DNA of 64,000 nucleotides, from NCBI RefSeq assembly GCF_003721595.1, contig NZ_RJJR01000011.1, positions 62,001-126,000 of the forward strand, written 5' to 3'. This stretch comes from Hanamia caeni. GTDB lineage: Bacteria > Bacteroidota > Bacteroidia > Chitinophagales > Chitinophagaceae. A program made the position numbers and the translations under genes. The notes under the pieces are model-generated. The model was not told the origin of the DNA, ran no database searches, and was given only the letters and a program-made list of their open reading frames with translations. Below, piece after piece: positions 16,117-24,382 of this stretch (the stretch's first letter is position 1; each line of letters opens with the position of its first letter).

Positions 16117-17505
16117 ATGTTACACATTAAGAAAATTGTACTCCTACTTTTATTCTCCGGATTTGTATCCGCAGTTTCGGCCCAATCCGGCACCAACGCG
16201 AGTGATAACATGGGCATGGATAATACTATTCAGCCTTTTTCAGGCACAAGCCCTTTCCGGAAATTCTCTATTGGAGTAAACGCCGGGGTGATGACTCCTT
16301 CCGTATTATTCGGCGGTTCAAATGATTTTGCCAAGAATAAGGCTACGCTTGGATATGGCGCAAACCTTCGTTACCAACTTAACCATTACCTGGCCATCCA
16401 TGCTGATTATCTGGGAGGCAAAGTACAAGGAACTCAGGATGACAAGAGTTTTGCACAAGACAGGCCGGTTTATTCATTTGAAACAAAATTAAAGTCCGCG
16501 CTTAGCATCGGTGGCGAAATTGACTTCGATAATATCAACTGGCTAAAGCAAAAGACGCATGTGGTACCATACGTAACCGTGGGTGTTGGAGTTCTTAGTT
16601 ATTCAGTAGATACTACCTCAAAAGGCGGTACCACCGCAGCTTATACTAATTTTTCTAAAAAGCATCCACTATTTGTGCCTGTAGGACTGGGCTTGAAATT
16701 CAATCTTTCTGATTTAATCAATCTTGATCTCGGATATAGGATGAACTTTGTAGATGGTGATGAGTTTGATGGCTCACCGTATTGGCTTCCCGGCTCTGGT
16801 TCAAGTAAAACTCACTTTGATAAATTCAGCTATGGCTTCCTGGGAATTGAATTTGCTTTAGGCAAAAAAACACAACCACAATTATTATTTGATAACCCTG
16901 TTGCCCGGTTGAGTAATAATCTGCAAACCCAGATAGATACTGTTAAACAACAAGTTCAAAAATTATCAAATGATGCTGACGGGGATGGTGTAGCAGACAT
17001 GTTTGATAAAGAACCTAACACTCCTGCTGGTTGCCCTGTTGATTCTCATGGTGTTAGCCGCGATACTGATGGTGACGGTGTTCCTGATTGTAAAGATAAA
17101 GAATTGATTACCCCAACACAATGTCAGCCGGTAGATGCAGACGGTGTAGGTAAATGTCCTGAACCAGATTGTTGTAAAGCTATCCGCGATACATTGGCAG
17201 CTATGAACGCTTGTAACTTAAATTTACCGAGCATTAACTTCCGTGGCAACAGAAGCACACTTACCACCGATGCAAAAGCTATGTTAGCAAATGTTGCTTC
17301 ACAAATGAAGAATAGCGCTAATTGTTCAATAGTTGTAACAGGTTATCCTGCAGCTACCAAAGCTTCCCAGTCTATGGCTAACAGAAGAGTAGCAGCTATC
17401 AAAGCTTATCTTACTGAAACAGAAGGTATCAGCGCCGATCGTATTGATACAAATGTGATGGTAGGCGGCGGAGATGTGAATACTATTGATATTCAAACCA
17501 AGTAG
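16117..17505 (+). CDS. OmpA-family outer-membrane protein with TSP3-like calcium repeats
   Basis: A 462-residue secreted protein. The signal peptide is about 1-22 (KKIVLLLLFSGFVSAVSAQ). Residues about 45-255 form a beta-barrel domain with alternating hydrophobic strands and an FLGIEFALGKK end. Residues about 286-345 carry thrombospondin type 3-like DxDxDG repeats (DADGDGVADMFD and DTDGDGVPDC) plus several cysteines. Residues about 355-455 form an OmpA C-terminal domain (INFRGNRSTLTTDAKAML, then NRRVAAIKAYL). The GHTD motif of peptidoglycan-binding OmpA domains reads GYPA here, so the diaminopimelate-binding Asp is absent, while the later Arg is kept. It is a single gene with a long leader and a strong terminator, probably an abundant envelope protein. 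Confidence 0.9.
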   Translation: MLHIKKIVLLLLFSGFVSAVSAQSGTNASDNMGMDNTIQPFSGTSPFRKFSIGVNAGVMTPSVLFGGSNDFAKNKATLGYGANLRYQLNHYLAIHADYLGGKVQGTQDDKSFAQDRPVYSFETKLKSALSIGGEIDFDNINWLKQKTHVVPYVTVGVGVLSYSVDTTSKGGTTAAYTNFSKKHPLFVPVGLGLKFNLSDLINLDLGYRMNFVDGDEFDGSPYWLPGSGSSKTHFDKFSYGFLGIEFALGKKTQPQLLFDNPVARLSNNLQTQIDTVKQQVQKLSNDADGDGVADMFDKEPNTPAGCPVDSHGVSRDTDGDGVPDCKDKELITPTQCQPVDADGVGKCPEPDCCKAIRDTLAAMNACNLNLPSINFRGNRSTLTTDAKAMLANVASQMKNSANCSIVVTGYPAATKASQSMANRRVAAIKAYLTETEGISADRIDTNVMVGGGDVNTIDIQTK

Positions 17506-17521
17506 ATTTTAAATCCTTTAT

Positions 17522-17555
17522 AAAAAGAGGTTGCCAAAAAAGGCAACCTCTTTTT
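17522..17555 (+). terminator. Strong intrinsic terminator of the OmpA-like gene
   Basis: AAAAAGAGGTTGCC, a loop of six A, then GGCAACCTCTTTTT: a 14-bp stem followed by TTTTTATTTTTT, 17 bases after the stop codon. The A/T flanks make it usable on both strands. Confidence 0.93.
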
Positions 17556-17995
17556 ATTTTTTGCTTATCCCGTAAGGCTTTTGCAGAAGCCTATTTTAAA
17601 TGTTACCAGCATATGCCTGTTCGTGCAATTTTCGCTTTGATTTACAGTTCAATGTGGATCATTTTCCACATTTAAAAATTCATTACTATTCACTATTACG
17701 GAAGCATTTTCTGCACTTTATCAAAAACAGATTTTATATTGGCGAAAAAGCATAAGAATAAAAGTCGCAGATCAGGGTGGCAAAATTGTTTTAAATAGTT
17801 TTTAGCAGCCGCCCTTACTTTGGCCAATAAACCTTATTTTTATCAACAGGAAAAGTAGAAGATTAATTCAGTTGTTCCTATTTAGATTTTAGAAATAATT
17901 AATATGGCGAAACTGAATAATTGCTTTTGGGAAGTGCTGATTTTATTGTATTTTTCAAAACTTCTTATTTATCACATACCTGACTATATTTACGT
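17556..17995. other. Intergenic stretch, 440 bp, no gene seen
   Basis: AT-rich DNA with no frame of family resemblance and no clear hairpin. The promoter of the SirB1-like gene should lie in the last 100 bp; TATATTTA close to its ATG is only a poor match to the usual -7 box. Confidence 0.5.
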
Positions 17996-18865
17996 ATGCT
18001 TGAAAACAAAGAAATATCTGCTCTTTTTCACCTGATCGACGATCCTGACGACGAAGTTTTCAGCACTGTTACTGAGCGCATTATTTCACATGGGCGTGCT
18101 ATCATCCCAAATCTTGAAAATCTATGGGAAAACAGCCCCGATGAAAATGTGCAAGGCCGTATAGAGCTTATCATCCATAAATTACATTTCAGGGATTTGG
18201 TGCAGGAGTTTATAGAATGGAAAAATGGCAGTTGTGAATTATTACATGGCTCATTATTGGCTGCTAAATATTGCTATCCTGAAATGGTGGCCACCTCTGC
18301 CTTGCAGGAAATTGAAAAAATACGTAGAAATATCTGGCTTGAGCTTAACAGCTACCTTACCCCATTGGAGCAGGTAAATGTGATTTCCGGGATATTGTAT
18401 AGTTATTATAAATTGAAGGGAAATGAAGTGAGCTACGATATCAAAGACGATTTTTTAATTACCAAACTGATAGAAAATAAAAAAGGTAATTCAATCACAA
18501 ACGGGATTTTATACCTCATTCTTTGTGAACTACTGGATATCCCGGCAAAAGCAATTAACATTCCCAGGCAATTTATTCTTGGCTATTTTGATATAGACTA
18601 TAAATTTCCCGATCCTGCCCAACAACACTCAGAGAAGATAAATTTTTTTATTGATCCCCTGAACGGACAGGTCTATTCACACAAAGACGTTGAAAATTAT
18701 TTTAAGAGAATTTCGGTGCCTCCTGTGCCGTCTTACTTTAAGCCTCTTTCCGGTAAAAGAATTATACAACATCTTCTGGAAGAATTCAGCAAATGCTTTA
18801 ACGACTCTACACAGCTTCATAAAAAAAATGAGCTTCTCTTTCTCGCTAAACTGCTGGACGATTAA
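17996..18865 (+). CDS. SirB1-like / transglutaminase-related protein
   Basis: A 289-residue cytoplasmic protein without a signal peptide. Residues about 1-75 are helical, with HEAT-like character (LFHLIDDPDDEVFSTVTERI). The core has the SirB1/transglutaminase-like block KKGNSITNGILYLILCELLD (about 162-181) followed by IPAKAINIPRQFILGYFD and a later FFIDPLNGQ segment; these equal the SLGVLYL, PGHFL and DPF motifs of the SirB1 family. The family fold is related to transglutaminases, but enzymatic activity is not established. It is a single gene in this window. Function is unknown, and an envelope or regulatory role has been proposed only by association for other members. Confidence 0.7.
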   Translation: MLENKEISALFHLIDDPDDEVFSTVTERIISHGRAIIPNLENLWENSPDENVQGRIELIIHKLHFRDLVQEFIEWKNGSCELLHGSLLAAKYCYPEMVATSALQEIEKIRRNIWLELNSYLTPLEQVNVISGILYSYYKLKGNEVSYDIKDDFLITKLIENKKGNSITNGILYLILCELLDIPAKAINIPRQFILGYFDIDYKFPDPAQQHSEKINFFIDPLNGQVYSHKDVENYFKRISVPPVPSYFKPLSGKRIIQHLLEEFSKCFNDSTQLHKKNELLFLAKLLDD

Positions 18866-19048
18866 TTTCAAAACAAAAATTCACGCTATTTGTTTGCCTG
18901 CTCTCCTGGAAGAACATTTGCAATTACTATTTGATGATTAAATTGCAGGCCTTTTAATTTATTCCACAGTAATAAAAATTGAGCAGTCGTTTTTAAATTA
19001 TTACCTGAGCTTAATATTTACGCCTAAACGGAATTTAAATATCACAGT

Positions 19049-19747
19049 ATGCACAGTAAGCATCAACATACAGAAGAACATTTGAGGAGTTCTGATTTTT
19101 TGAGAGACGTTGTGATTGGAATGAGCGATGGCCTAACGGTTCCTTTTGCCTTAGCTGCCGGGCTTACCGGAGCCATTACTAACAGTTCTATTATTGTTAT
19201 AGCCGGTATAGCTGAAATAGTTGCGGGCAGCATAGCCATGGGACTGGGGGGCTACCTGGCCGGAAAAACTGAAACAGACCATTATAACAGCGAGCTCAAA
19301 AGAGAATATGAGGAAGTAGAGCGCATTCCTGAAATGGAAAAAAAGGAAGTAAAAGATTTTTTTCAAAATCTTGGTTTGAGTGAAGAAATCCAGGAAAAAG
19401 CTACTGAAGAAATTGCGAAAGACAAGAAGCAATGGGTTGATTTTATGATGAAATTCGAATTAGGGCTTGACAAACCCGATCCAAAAAGAGCTACCAAAAG
19501 CGCTTTAAACATCGGCCTTTCCTATGCCGTGGGTGGCATTATTCCGCTGAGTCCTTATTTTTTTATTTTAAACTCGCGCGAGGCTTTAAAAATATCTGCG
19601 GTAGCCACGCTTGTATGCCTGTTTTTTTTCGGGTATTTCAAAAGTAAAATTACGGGCATTCCGGTACTGGCTGGTGCCCTAAAAGTGATGTTAATAGGCG
19701 CGGCTGCGGCCGCGGCTGCGTTTGGCGTAGCATTACTTTTTAAATAA
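19049..19747 (+). CDS. VIT1/CCC1-family metal transporter
   Basis: A 232-residue membrane protein. The signature VVIGMSDGLTVPFALAAGLTGA (about 20-41) is the first helix of the VIT1/CCC1 family, and SIAMGLGGYLAGKTETDHY (about 61-79) is the second helix with the metal-translocating Met and Gly residues. A cytoplasmic helical segment rich in Glu and Lys (about 80-135), where the plant and yeast proteins bind metal, precedes three more helices (SYAVGGIIPLSPYF and on). These carriers move Fe2+ or Mn2+ out of the cytoplasm. In the window it lies opposite a CDF-type exporter, so this locus may serve metal detoxification. Confidence 0.88.
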   Translation: MHSKHQHTEEHLRSSDFLRDVVIGMSDGLTVPFALAAGLTGAITNSSIIVIAGIAEIVAGSIAMGLGGYLAGKTETDHYNSELKREYEEVERIPEMEKKEVKDFFQNLGLSEEIQEKATEEIAKDKKQWVDFMMKFELGLDKPDPKRATKSALNIGLSYAVGGIIPLSPYFFILNSREALKISAVATLVCLFFFGYFKSKITGIPVLAGALKVMLIGAAAAAAAFGVALLFK

Positions 19748-19962
19748 AATAGTCAATCGTAAATTTTCTTCGCTTTTTTACGAGGGCGCGGGCACTTCTA
19801 CTCAATTTTTTATAGTGATAAAATATTTGAAAGCCATGCTCGTTTTTAGTTCTGTAATCCGTTGCTAACCTATATTTTAAAACCGAATGCTCAATTCAAA
19901 TCTGTTGAATCCATTTCCAACTTACATGATGCGATCGACAATTAAAAGATAACCCAAAGATG

Positions 19963-19987
19963 CGTTATAAACCACTGGTTTGTAACG
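19963..19987. repeat. 11-bp hairpin CGTTATAAACC/GGTTTGTAACG
   Basis: One G-U pair in an otherwise perfect 11-bp stem with a 3-base loop (ACT). It lies 47 bp before a T-tailed hairpin. There is no T-run after this one. Confidence 0.5.
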
Positions 19988-20033
19988 ATTGAAAGGAAAA
20001 TTCTTAATGGATAATCAGTTTTTGAATTTTGGA

Positions 20034-20065
20034 GTCCCTTCATATCTATGAAGGGACATTTTTTT
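20034..20065 (+). terminator. Intrinsic terminator-like hairpin
   Basis: GTCCCTTCATA-TC-TATGAAGGGAC followed by ATTTTTTTTATAA: a perfect 11-bp stem with a T-run on the plus strand. It is 6 bp from the stop of the minus-strand CDF gene but has few T residues in that direction. Confidence 0.75.
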
Positions 20066-20070
20066 TATAA

Positions 20071-21063
20071 TTATTTTGTGTTGATATTATGGCGTGCGTC
20101 TTTCCGGATATTTGAGATGGTCCAGGTGATTGTTTTTTCGTAATCATGTTTACGGACCAAGCAATTTTTTTTCGAACATATCTGGCAGGACGATTCATAG
20201 CAATCATCTGAGTGCACAAATAATTCAACCGTCTCCCCGAATTCGCTTTTAATTAACGCACTCAAAGATTCTATTTCAGCGTGCGCTTCTCTTACCGTCA
20301 GGTACCAGGGCACGGTAAGGTGGCAATCGCAATGCAGGGTGCTTCCATATTTTATAATTCTGGTATTGTGTAAATCAATCCAGTTTTCTTTACGGTGCTT
20401 ATTCAGCATGTCAACCATGTCCTTTAATAATTGTTCATCCGCTTCATCCATTATACCGGCAATGGATACACGTACAATCTTATAGCCATTGTAAATAATA
20501 ATTAGGGCAACAATAAAGGCAATGATTGTATCTATAAAAATATACCCGGTTAAATAAATCAAAAACAGGCCAGCCAATATGGAGATTGTTGACCAGGTAT
20601 CTGTTACCAGATGCTTTCCACCGGCGATCAATTGAAGCGATTTATTTTTTTTACCAGTCGCAATACAGATTCTGCCAATAATATAATTAACGACTGCAGT
20701 CGCTGCTACCAGGATAATTCCGGTATTTAATTTTTGAAGCTCATTTGGATAAAAATAACTTTCAACGGTTTTATAGATAATGTAAAAACCTGCGATAATG
20801 ACCATGCTCCCCTCCACGCCCGCCGATAAAAATTCTACTTTCCCATGGCCGTAAGGATGATCTGCATCTTTTGGTTTGGCAGATACGCTAAGGCTATAAA
20901 GGCCCAGGAAACCTGCCACCACATTCACAATGCTTTCCAGCGCATCTGTAAGTATAGCCAATGAGCCCGTAAGAAACCAGGCTACTAACTTTACAATAAA
21001 AATTATGATTGCTGCGAACACGAGAATTCTCTGCAGGCGAAGATTTTCCTTTGCTGATTTCAA
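20071..21063 (-). CDS. Cation diffusion facilitator (CDF) metal exporter with Cys-rich tail
   Basis: A 330-residue CDF transporter. Six membrane helices are visible, with the metal-site motif ALTDALESIVNVVAG (about 35-49, equivalent to HxxxD in CDF helix 2) and HLVTDTWSTISILAG (helix 5). The cytoplasmic ferredoxin-like domain (about 215-285) has RIIKYGSTLHCDCHLTVPWY. The C-terminal extension has cysteines at about 288, 293, 296 and 301 in a C-x4-C-x2-C-x4-C layout, an extra metal-binding site. The likely substrate is Zn2+, Co2+ or Fe2+. Translation appears to start at a TTG (21063), since no ATG occurs before the first helix. Confidence 0.88.
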   Translation of the reverse strand: MKSAKENLRLQRILVFAAIIIFIVKLVAWFLTGSLAILTDALESIVNVVAGFLGLYSLSVSAKPKDADHPYGHGKVEFLSAGVEGSMVIIAGFYIIYKTVESYFYPNELQKLNTGIILVAATAVVNYIIGRICIATGKKNKSLQLIAGGKHLVTDTWSTISILAGLFLIYLTGYIFIDTIIAFIVALIIIYNGYKIVRVSIAGIMDEADEQLLKDMVDMLNKHRKENWIDLHNTRIIKYGSTLHCDCHLTVPWYLTVREAHAEIESLSALIKSEFGETVELFVHSDDCYESSCQICSKKNCLVRKHDYEKTITWTISNIRKDARHNINTK

Positions 21064-21186
21064 AAGTTAGAATTTAGAAAATTGCAAATTACCAATTAAG
21101 ATTGAATGAACCGAAGCAAATCGCTTAGGTTTATAATACAGTTTTACCTTTCACCATAATTTTAACCGGAAAAATCTTCTTAATAT

Positions 21187-21194
21187 TACATTTG
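21187..21194 (+). promoter_or_regulatory. TAnnTTTG -7 box (TACATTTG) before the ABC permease
   Basis: This matches the Bacteroidota -7 consensus and lies only 5 bp before the ATG at 21200, so a transcript starting there would be essentially leaderless. No clear -33 TTG is present. Confidence 0.35.
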
Positions 21195-21199
21195 TATTC

Positions 21200-22447
21200 A
21201 TGCGCAAAACCATTAATATACTCGCCAGTTCTCTTCGGCTTACCATGCAGGAATTGTTGGTAAATAAATTGCGCACCTCACTTTCGCTCATCGGAATTTC
21301 GTTTGGAATCTTTTGCATTATCGGGGTACTGGCAACGGTGAATAGTCTTAAAACTAATGTTCAGAACCAGATTAACAGCCTTGGTTCAAATACAATTTAT
21401 ATTGATAAATGGGAATATTTTCACAACGGATCTGATTACCCATGGTGGAAATTTGTGAACAGGCCCGTACCGCTTTTTGACGAGGTAAAGTTGATAAAAG
21501 AACGAAGTGCGCTGGCCAAAAATGTGGCTTTTATGATCAACAGGTCGGTAAATATCGAATATAATAGTATAGCGCTTGAAGGTGTACAAATGAATGGAAT
21601 TTCTGAAGAAGAAAATGATATTCAGCCGGTGACCATCCAATATGGGCGTTTTATTTCTGACGCTGAATTTGCAAACGGAAATGCAGTATTGGTGATGGGA
21701 AATATGAATGCGGAAAATCTGTTCGGCAACCCCGCCGCTGCCGTTGGTAAAGAAGTGAGTGTAAAAAATCACAAAGCTGTTATCATCGGCGTTATTGAAA
21801 AAACCGGTAGATCTATGACGGGCTTAGACTACGATCAGAGCATTTTTGTACCCTTCAGGTTTGCAAGAAAGCTTATAAATGAAAGAGAAAGTTCGCCAAG
21901 GATAATTGTAACGGGCAAAGACAATGTGAGCTCACAGGCGCTGGCCGATGACCTCGAAGGTGTAATGCGATCTATAAGAAAGCTAAGCCCTAAACAAGAT
22001 GATAATTTTGCCATTAACCAGATTTCCGGAGCCAGCGAACGGGTGAGCTCAGTATTTGCCAACATCAACATCGGAGGCTGGGCTATTGGTGTGTTGAGCC
22101 TGGTGGTAGGCGCATTCGGAATTGCCAATATTATGTTTGTAACGGTAAAAGAAAGAACGCCCATCATCGGCTTAAAGAAAGCCATCGGGGCTAAAAAAAG
22201 AAGTATTCTTTCAGAATTTCTTTTGGAATCAGCCATCATTTGTATTCTCGGAGGTTTGATAGGTTTAATCCTGGTGTATTTACTTACACTCATTCTCACC
22301 AGCGTATTCAACTTTCCGGTTTTCATTTCAGGAGGCATTCTTTTCCTGGCTATTTCACTTTGTATCATCATAGGCATTCTTGCAGGCATCATTCCGGCCT
22401 TAAGTGCATCACGCCTTGATCCTGTTGTAGCCATTCGTTCGAAATAA
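21200..22447 (+). CDS. MacB-type ABC transporter permease (FtsX family)
   Basis: A 415-residue permease. It has an N-terminal MQELLVNKLRTSLSLIGISFG segment with the first membrane helix (about 27-47), a periplasmic MacB core domain (about 55-275), and three C-terminal helices forming the FtsX domain: about 290-315 (LVVGAFGIANIMFVTVKERT), about 340-365, and about 380-403 with an IPALSASRLDPVVAIRSK end. The KERTPIIGLKKAIGAKK segment is the coupling helix that contacts the ATPase. The MacB-type system exports substrates or works as a mechanotransmitter. The ATPase partner is not encoded next to it here, so it must be elsewhere. Confidence 0.88.
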   Translation: MRKTINILASSLRLTMQELLVNKLRTSLSLIGISFGIFCIIGVLATVNSLKTNVQNQINSLGSNTIYIDKWEYFHNGSDYPWWKFVNRPVPLFDEVKLIKERSALAKNVAFMINRSVNIEYNSIALEGVQMNGISEEENDIQPVTIQYGRFISDAEFANGNAVLVMGNMNAENLFGNPAAAVGKEVSVKNHKAVIIGVIEKTGRSMTGLDYDQSIFVPFRFARKLINERESSPRIIVTGKDNVSSQALADDLEGVMRSIRKLSPKQDDNFAINQISGASERVSSVFANINIGGWAIGVLSLVVGAFGIANIMFVTVKERTPIIGLKKAIGAKKRSILSEFLLESAIICILGGLIGLILVYLLTLILTSVFNFPVFISGGILFLAISLCIIIGILAGIIPALSASRLDPVVAIRSK

Positions 22448-22552
22448 AAAAATAAAAGTCTATTATTTATTGGTTTACTGCGTTAGCAAGTGCAAAACAT
22501 CCTGTAATCCTGCTAAAGAAAACGGAAGAACATTATTTTATAAATTTTCCTC

Positions 22553-22560
22553 TAAATTTG
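22553..22560 (+). promoter_or_regulatory. TAnnTTTG -7 box (TAAATTTG) before the dihydroorotase-like gene
   Basis: Exact match to the Bacteroidota -7 consensus, 27 bp before the ATG at 22588. A -33 TTG at the usual distance is not present. Confidence 0.45.
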
Positions 22561-22587
22561 CCGCAACAAAATTTTACGGTCAACCTA

Positions 22588-23844
22588 ATGAAGGTTTTAA
22601 TAAAAAATGCGACCATACTTTCTCCCTCCTCTCCTTTTCACGGACAAACCAAGAATATTTTAATTGAAAACGGCATCATCTCCGCTATCAGTAATGAAGA
22701 GGCAGAAGCTGATGAAATCATTGACATTCCACATTTGCATATTTCCTCAGGGTGGATGGATTGTTTTGCTAACTTCTGCGATCCCGGGCAGGAATTTAAA
22801 GAAACGCTTGAAAGCGGTGCCAATGCTGCGGCAGCGGGTGGGTTCACTGAAGTAATGTTGATTCCGAATACCCAACCGGTTGTTTATAATAAAAGCCAGG
22901 TAGAATACCTGGTTCAGAAAAGTAAATCTTTACCGGTCGCGGTTCATCCTATTGGTGCAATAACTAAAAATGCGGAAGGAAGGGAATTGAGCGAAATGAT
23001 TGACATGTTTAACACCGGCGCCATTTCTTTTTCCGATGGAACAAAACCTGTACAATCGTCCGGAATTCTACAAAAAGCGCTTGAATATATTTTAGCAATT
23101 GACGCCACTATCATTCAATTGCCCGATGATAAAACCATCGGCACCCATGGACTGATGAACGAAGGAGAAACTTCTGTGAAGCTGGGCTTGCAGGGAAAAC
23201 CTGCTTTATCAGAAGAATTGATGATTGCACGCGACATTGAGTTGGCAAGATATACAGGTTCAAAAATTCATTTCACCGGAATTTCTACAAAAAAGTCTTT
23301 GCAGCTTATTGCAGCCGCCAAGAAAGAAGGACTGAATGTAACGTGTTCTGTTACGCCCTATCATTTATTTTTTTGTGATGAAGACATTAATGACTATGAT
23401 ACCAACTTAAAAGTAAATCCGCCACTTCGCGGCAAAAGGGATCGGGATGCCTTAAGGGAAGGAGTTAAAAAAGGAACAATTGATTTTATCGCCTCTCATC
23501 ATCAGCCGCAGGATTGGGACCATAAAGTTTGCGAATTCCAAAATGCAGAATTCGGAATGGAAACTTTGGAATGTGTTTTTGGCGTTGCGGAAATTTGTGG
23601 TATCCCCACCGAAACCTTTATTAAAATGCAAACTGAAAATATCCGTAAAATTTTTAATCAGCCATTACCCTTGTTTAAAGAAGAAGAAAAAGCCAATATA
23701 AGTTTGTTTGTACCTGGTGATGAATTTCTTTTTACAGAATCTCAGATTTTTTCCAGGAGCAAAAACAACAGTTTTGTTGGCAAAATGCTCAAAGGAAAAG
23801 TGATTGGGATATTCAATAAAGACAGGCTATTTTTGAATAAATAA
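22588..23844 (+). CDS. Dihydroorotase-like amidohydrolase lacking the HxH metal ligands
   Basis: A 418-residue class I dihydroorotase homologue. It has the overall family layout: IKNATILSP at the start, GWMDCFANFCDPGQEFKETL near residue 55, GGFTEVMLIPNTQP near 83, and VTPYHLFF near 258. The metal-binding D-x-H-x-H is replaced by D-C-F-A-N (both histidines lost, at about residues 60 and 62). An active binuclear zinc enzyme is therefore unlikely. Non-catalytic dihydroorotase homologues are known that serve as structural partners of aspartate transcarbamoylase; that is one possible role, inferred here. The ATG at 22588 is preferred over an upstream TTG. It starts a five-gene run with DUF4199 and glycosyltransferase genes. 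Confidence 0.8.
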   Translation: MKVLIKNATILSPSSPFHGQTKNILIENGIISAISNEEAEADEIIDIPHLHISSGWMDCFANFCDPGQEFKETLESGANAAAAGGFTEVMLIPNTQPVVYNKSQVEYLVQKSKSLPVAVHPIGAITKNAEGRELSEMIDMFNTGAISFSDGTKPVQSSGILQKALEYILAIDATIIQLPDDKTIGTHGLMNEGETSVKLGLQGKPALSEELMIARDIELARYTGSKIHFTGISTKKSLQLIAAAKKEGLNVTCSVTPYHLFFCDEDINDYDTNLKVNPPLRGKRDRDALREGVKKGTIDFIASHHQPQDWDHKVCEFQNAEFGMETLECVFGVAEICGIPTETFIKMQTENIRKIFNQPLPLFKEEEKANISLFVPGDEFLFTESQIFSRSKNNSFVGKMLKGKVIGIFNKDRLFLNK

Positions 23845-23853
23845 AAATTTTAT

Positions 23854-24366
23854 ATGGAACAAAAAATTACCACCCCCAGTACCAAAGGCCTTGTCATTTC
23901 ATTAATCCTGATTGTGCTCGCGTTGGTTATTTATTTTCTTGATCTAAATACCACCCGGGGCGTTGAATATATCAGTTTTGGTGTTTTGGTAATTGGCATT
24001 ATATGGTCTGTAAATAATTATGGACAACAAATTGACCACAATGCTACTTTTGGAAATTACTTTGCCCATGGTTTTAAAATTGCCGCTTTAGTTACAGCGA
24101 TAATGATTATTTACGTGGTCATTTTTATATATCTTTTTCCGGACGTAAAAGAAAAAGGAATGGAGGCAGCCCGCAAAAGCATTGAGGCGAAAGGAAATTT
24201 AAGCCAGGAACAAATTAACCAGTCTATGGAATTTACCAAAAAATTCTTTATGGTATTTATTATCGCCGGAACATTAATTGGATACCTTGTTTTCGGTGCC
24301 ATTGGCGCACTTATAGGCGCAGGAATCACTAAAAAAAATCCGCGGCCAATAGAAATTGACCGTTAA
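23854..24366 (+). CDS. DUF4199 family membrane protein
   Basis: A 170-residue protein with four hydrophobic helices (about 14-30, 37-52, 75-95 and 131-155). It has the small glycine-rich end LVFGAIGALIGAGITKK typical of DUF4199 members. This family is confined mainly to Bacteroidota and is often encoded directly before a family 2 glycosyltransferase, as here (gap 16 bp). The central GYGQQIDHNATFGNY-like stretch reads NNYGQQIDHNATFGNYFAHG here and is the conserved family block. Function is unknown; a role beside lipid-linked sugar transfer is plausible from context only. Confidence 0.8.
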   Translation: MEQKITTPSTKGLVISLILIVLALVIYFLDLNTTRGVEYISFGVLVIGIIWSVNNYGQQIDHNATFGNYFAHGFKIAALVTAIMIIYVVIFIYLFPDVKEKGMEAARKSIEAKGNLSQEQINQSMEFTKKFFMVFIIAGTLIGYLVFGAIGALIGAGITKKNPRPIEIDR

Positions 24367-24382
24367 AACCTCAAGCCTTGCC

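Larger units (their letters stand above)
19748..20070. other. Convergent intergenic stretch, 323 bp, with two hairpins
   Basis: Between the VIT1-like gene (plus) and the CDF gene (minus). No gene is seen. It holds a hairpin at 19963-19987 and a T-tailed hairpin at 20034-20065. The distance of the second hairpin from the plus-strand stop (about 290 bp) is long for a simple terminator. Confidence 0.6.

Noticed and set aside
17991..17996. TACGTA palindrome at the start of the SirB1-like gene
   Set aside because: A single short palindrome that overlaps the ATG; not enough to call an operator.
21835..22434. 199-codon minus-strand frame opposite the ABC permease
   Set aside because: Antisense shadow of the FtsX domain; product is Pro/Met/Ile-rich and has no family resemblance.
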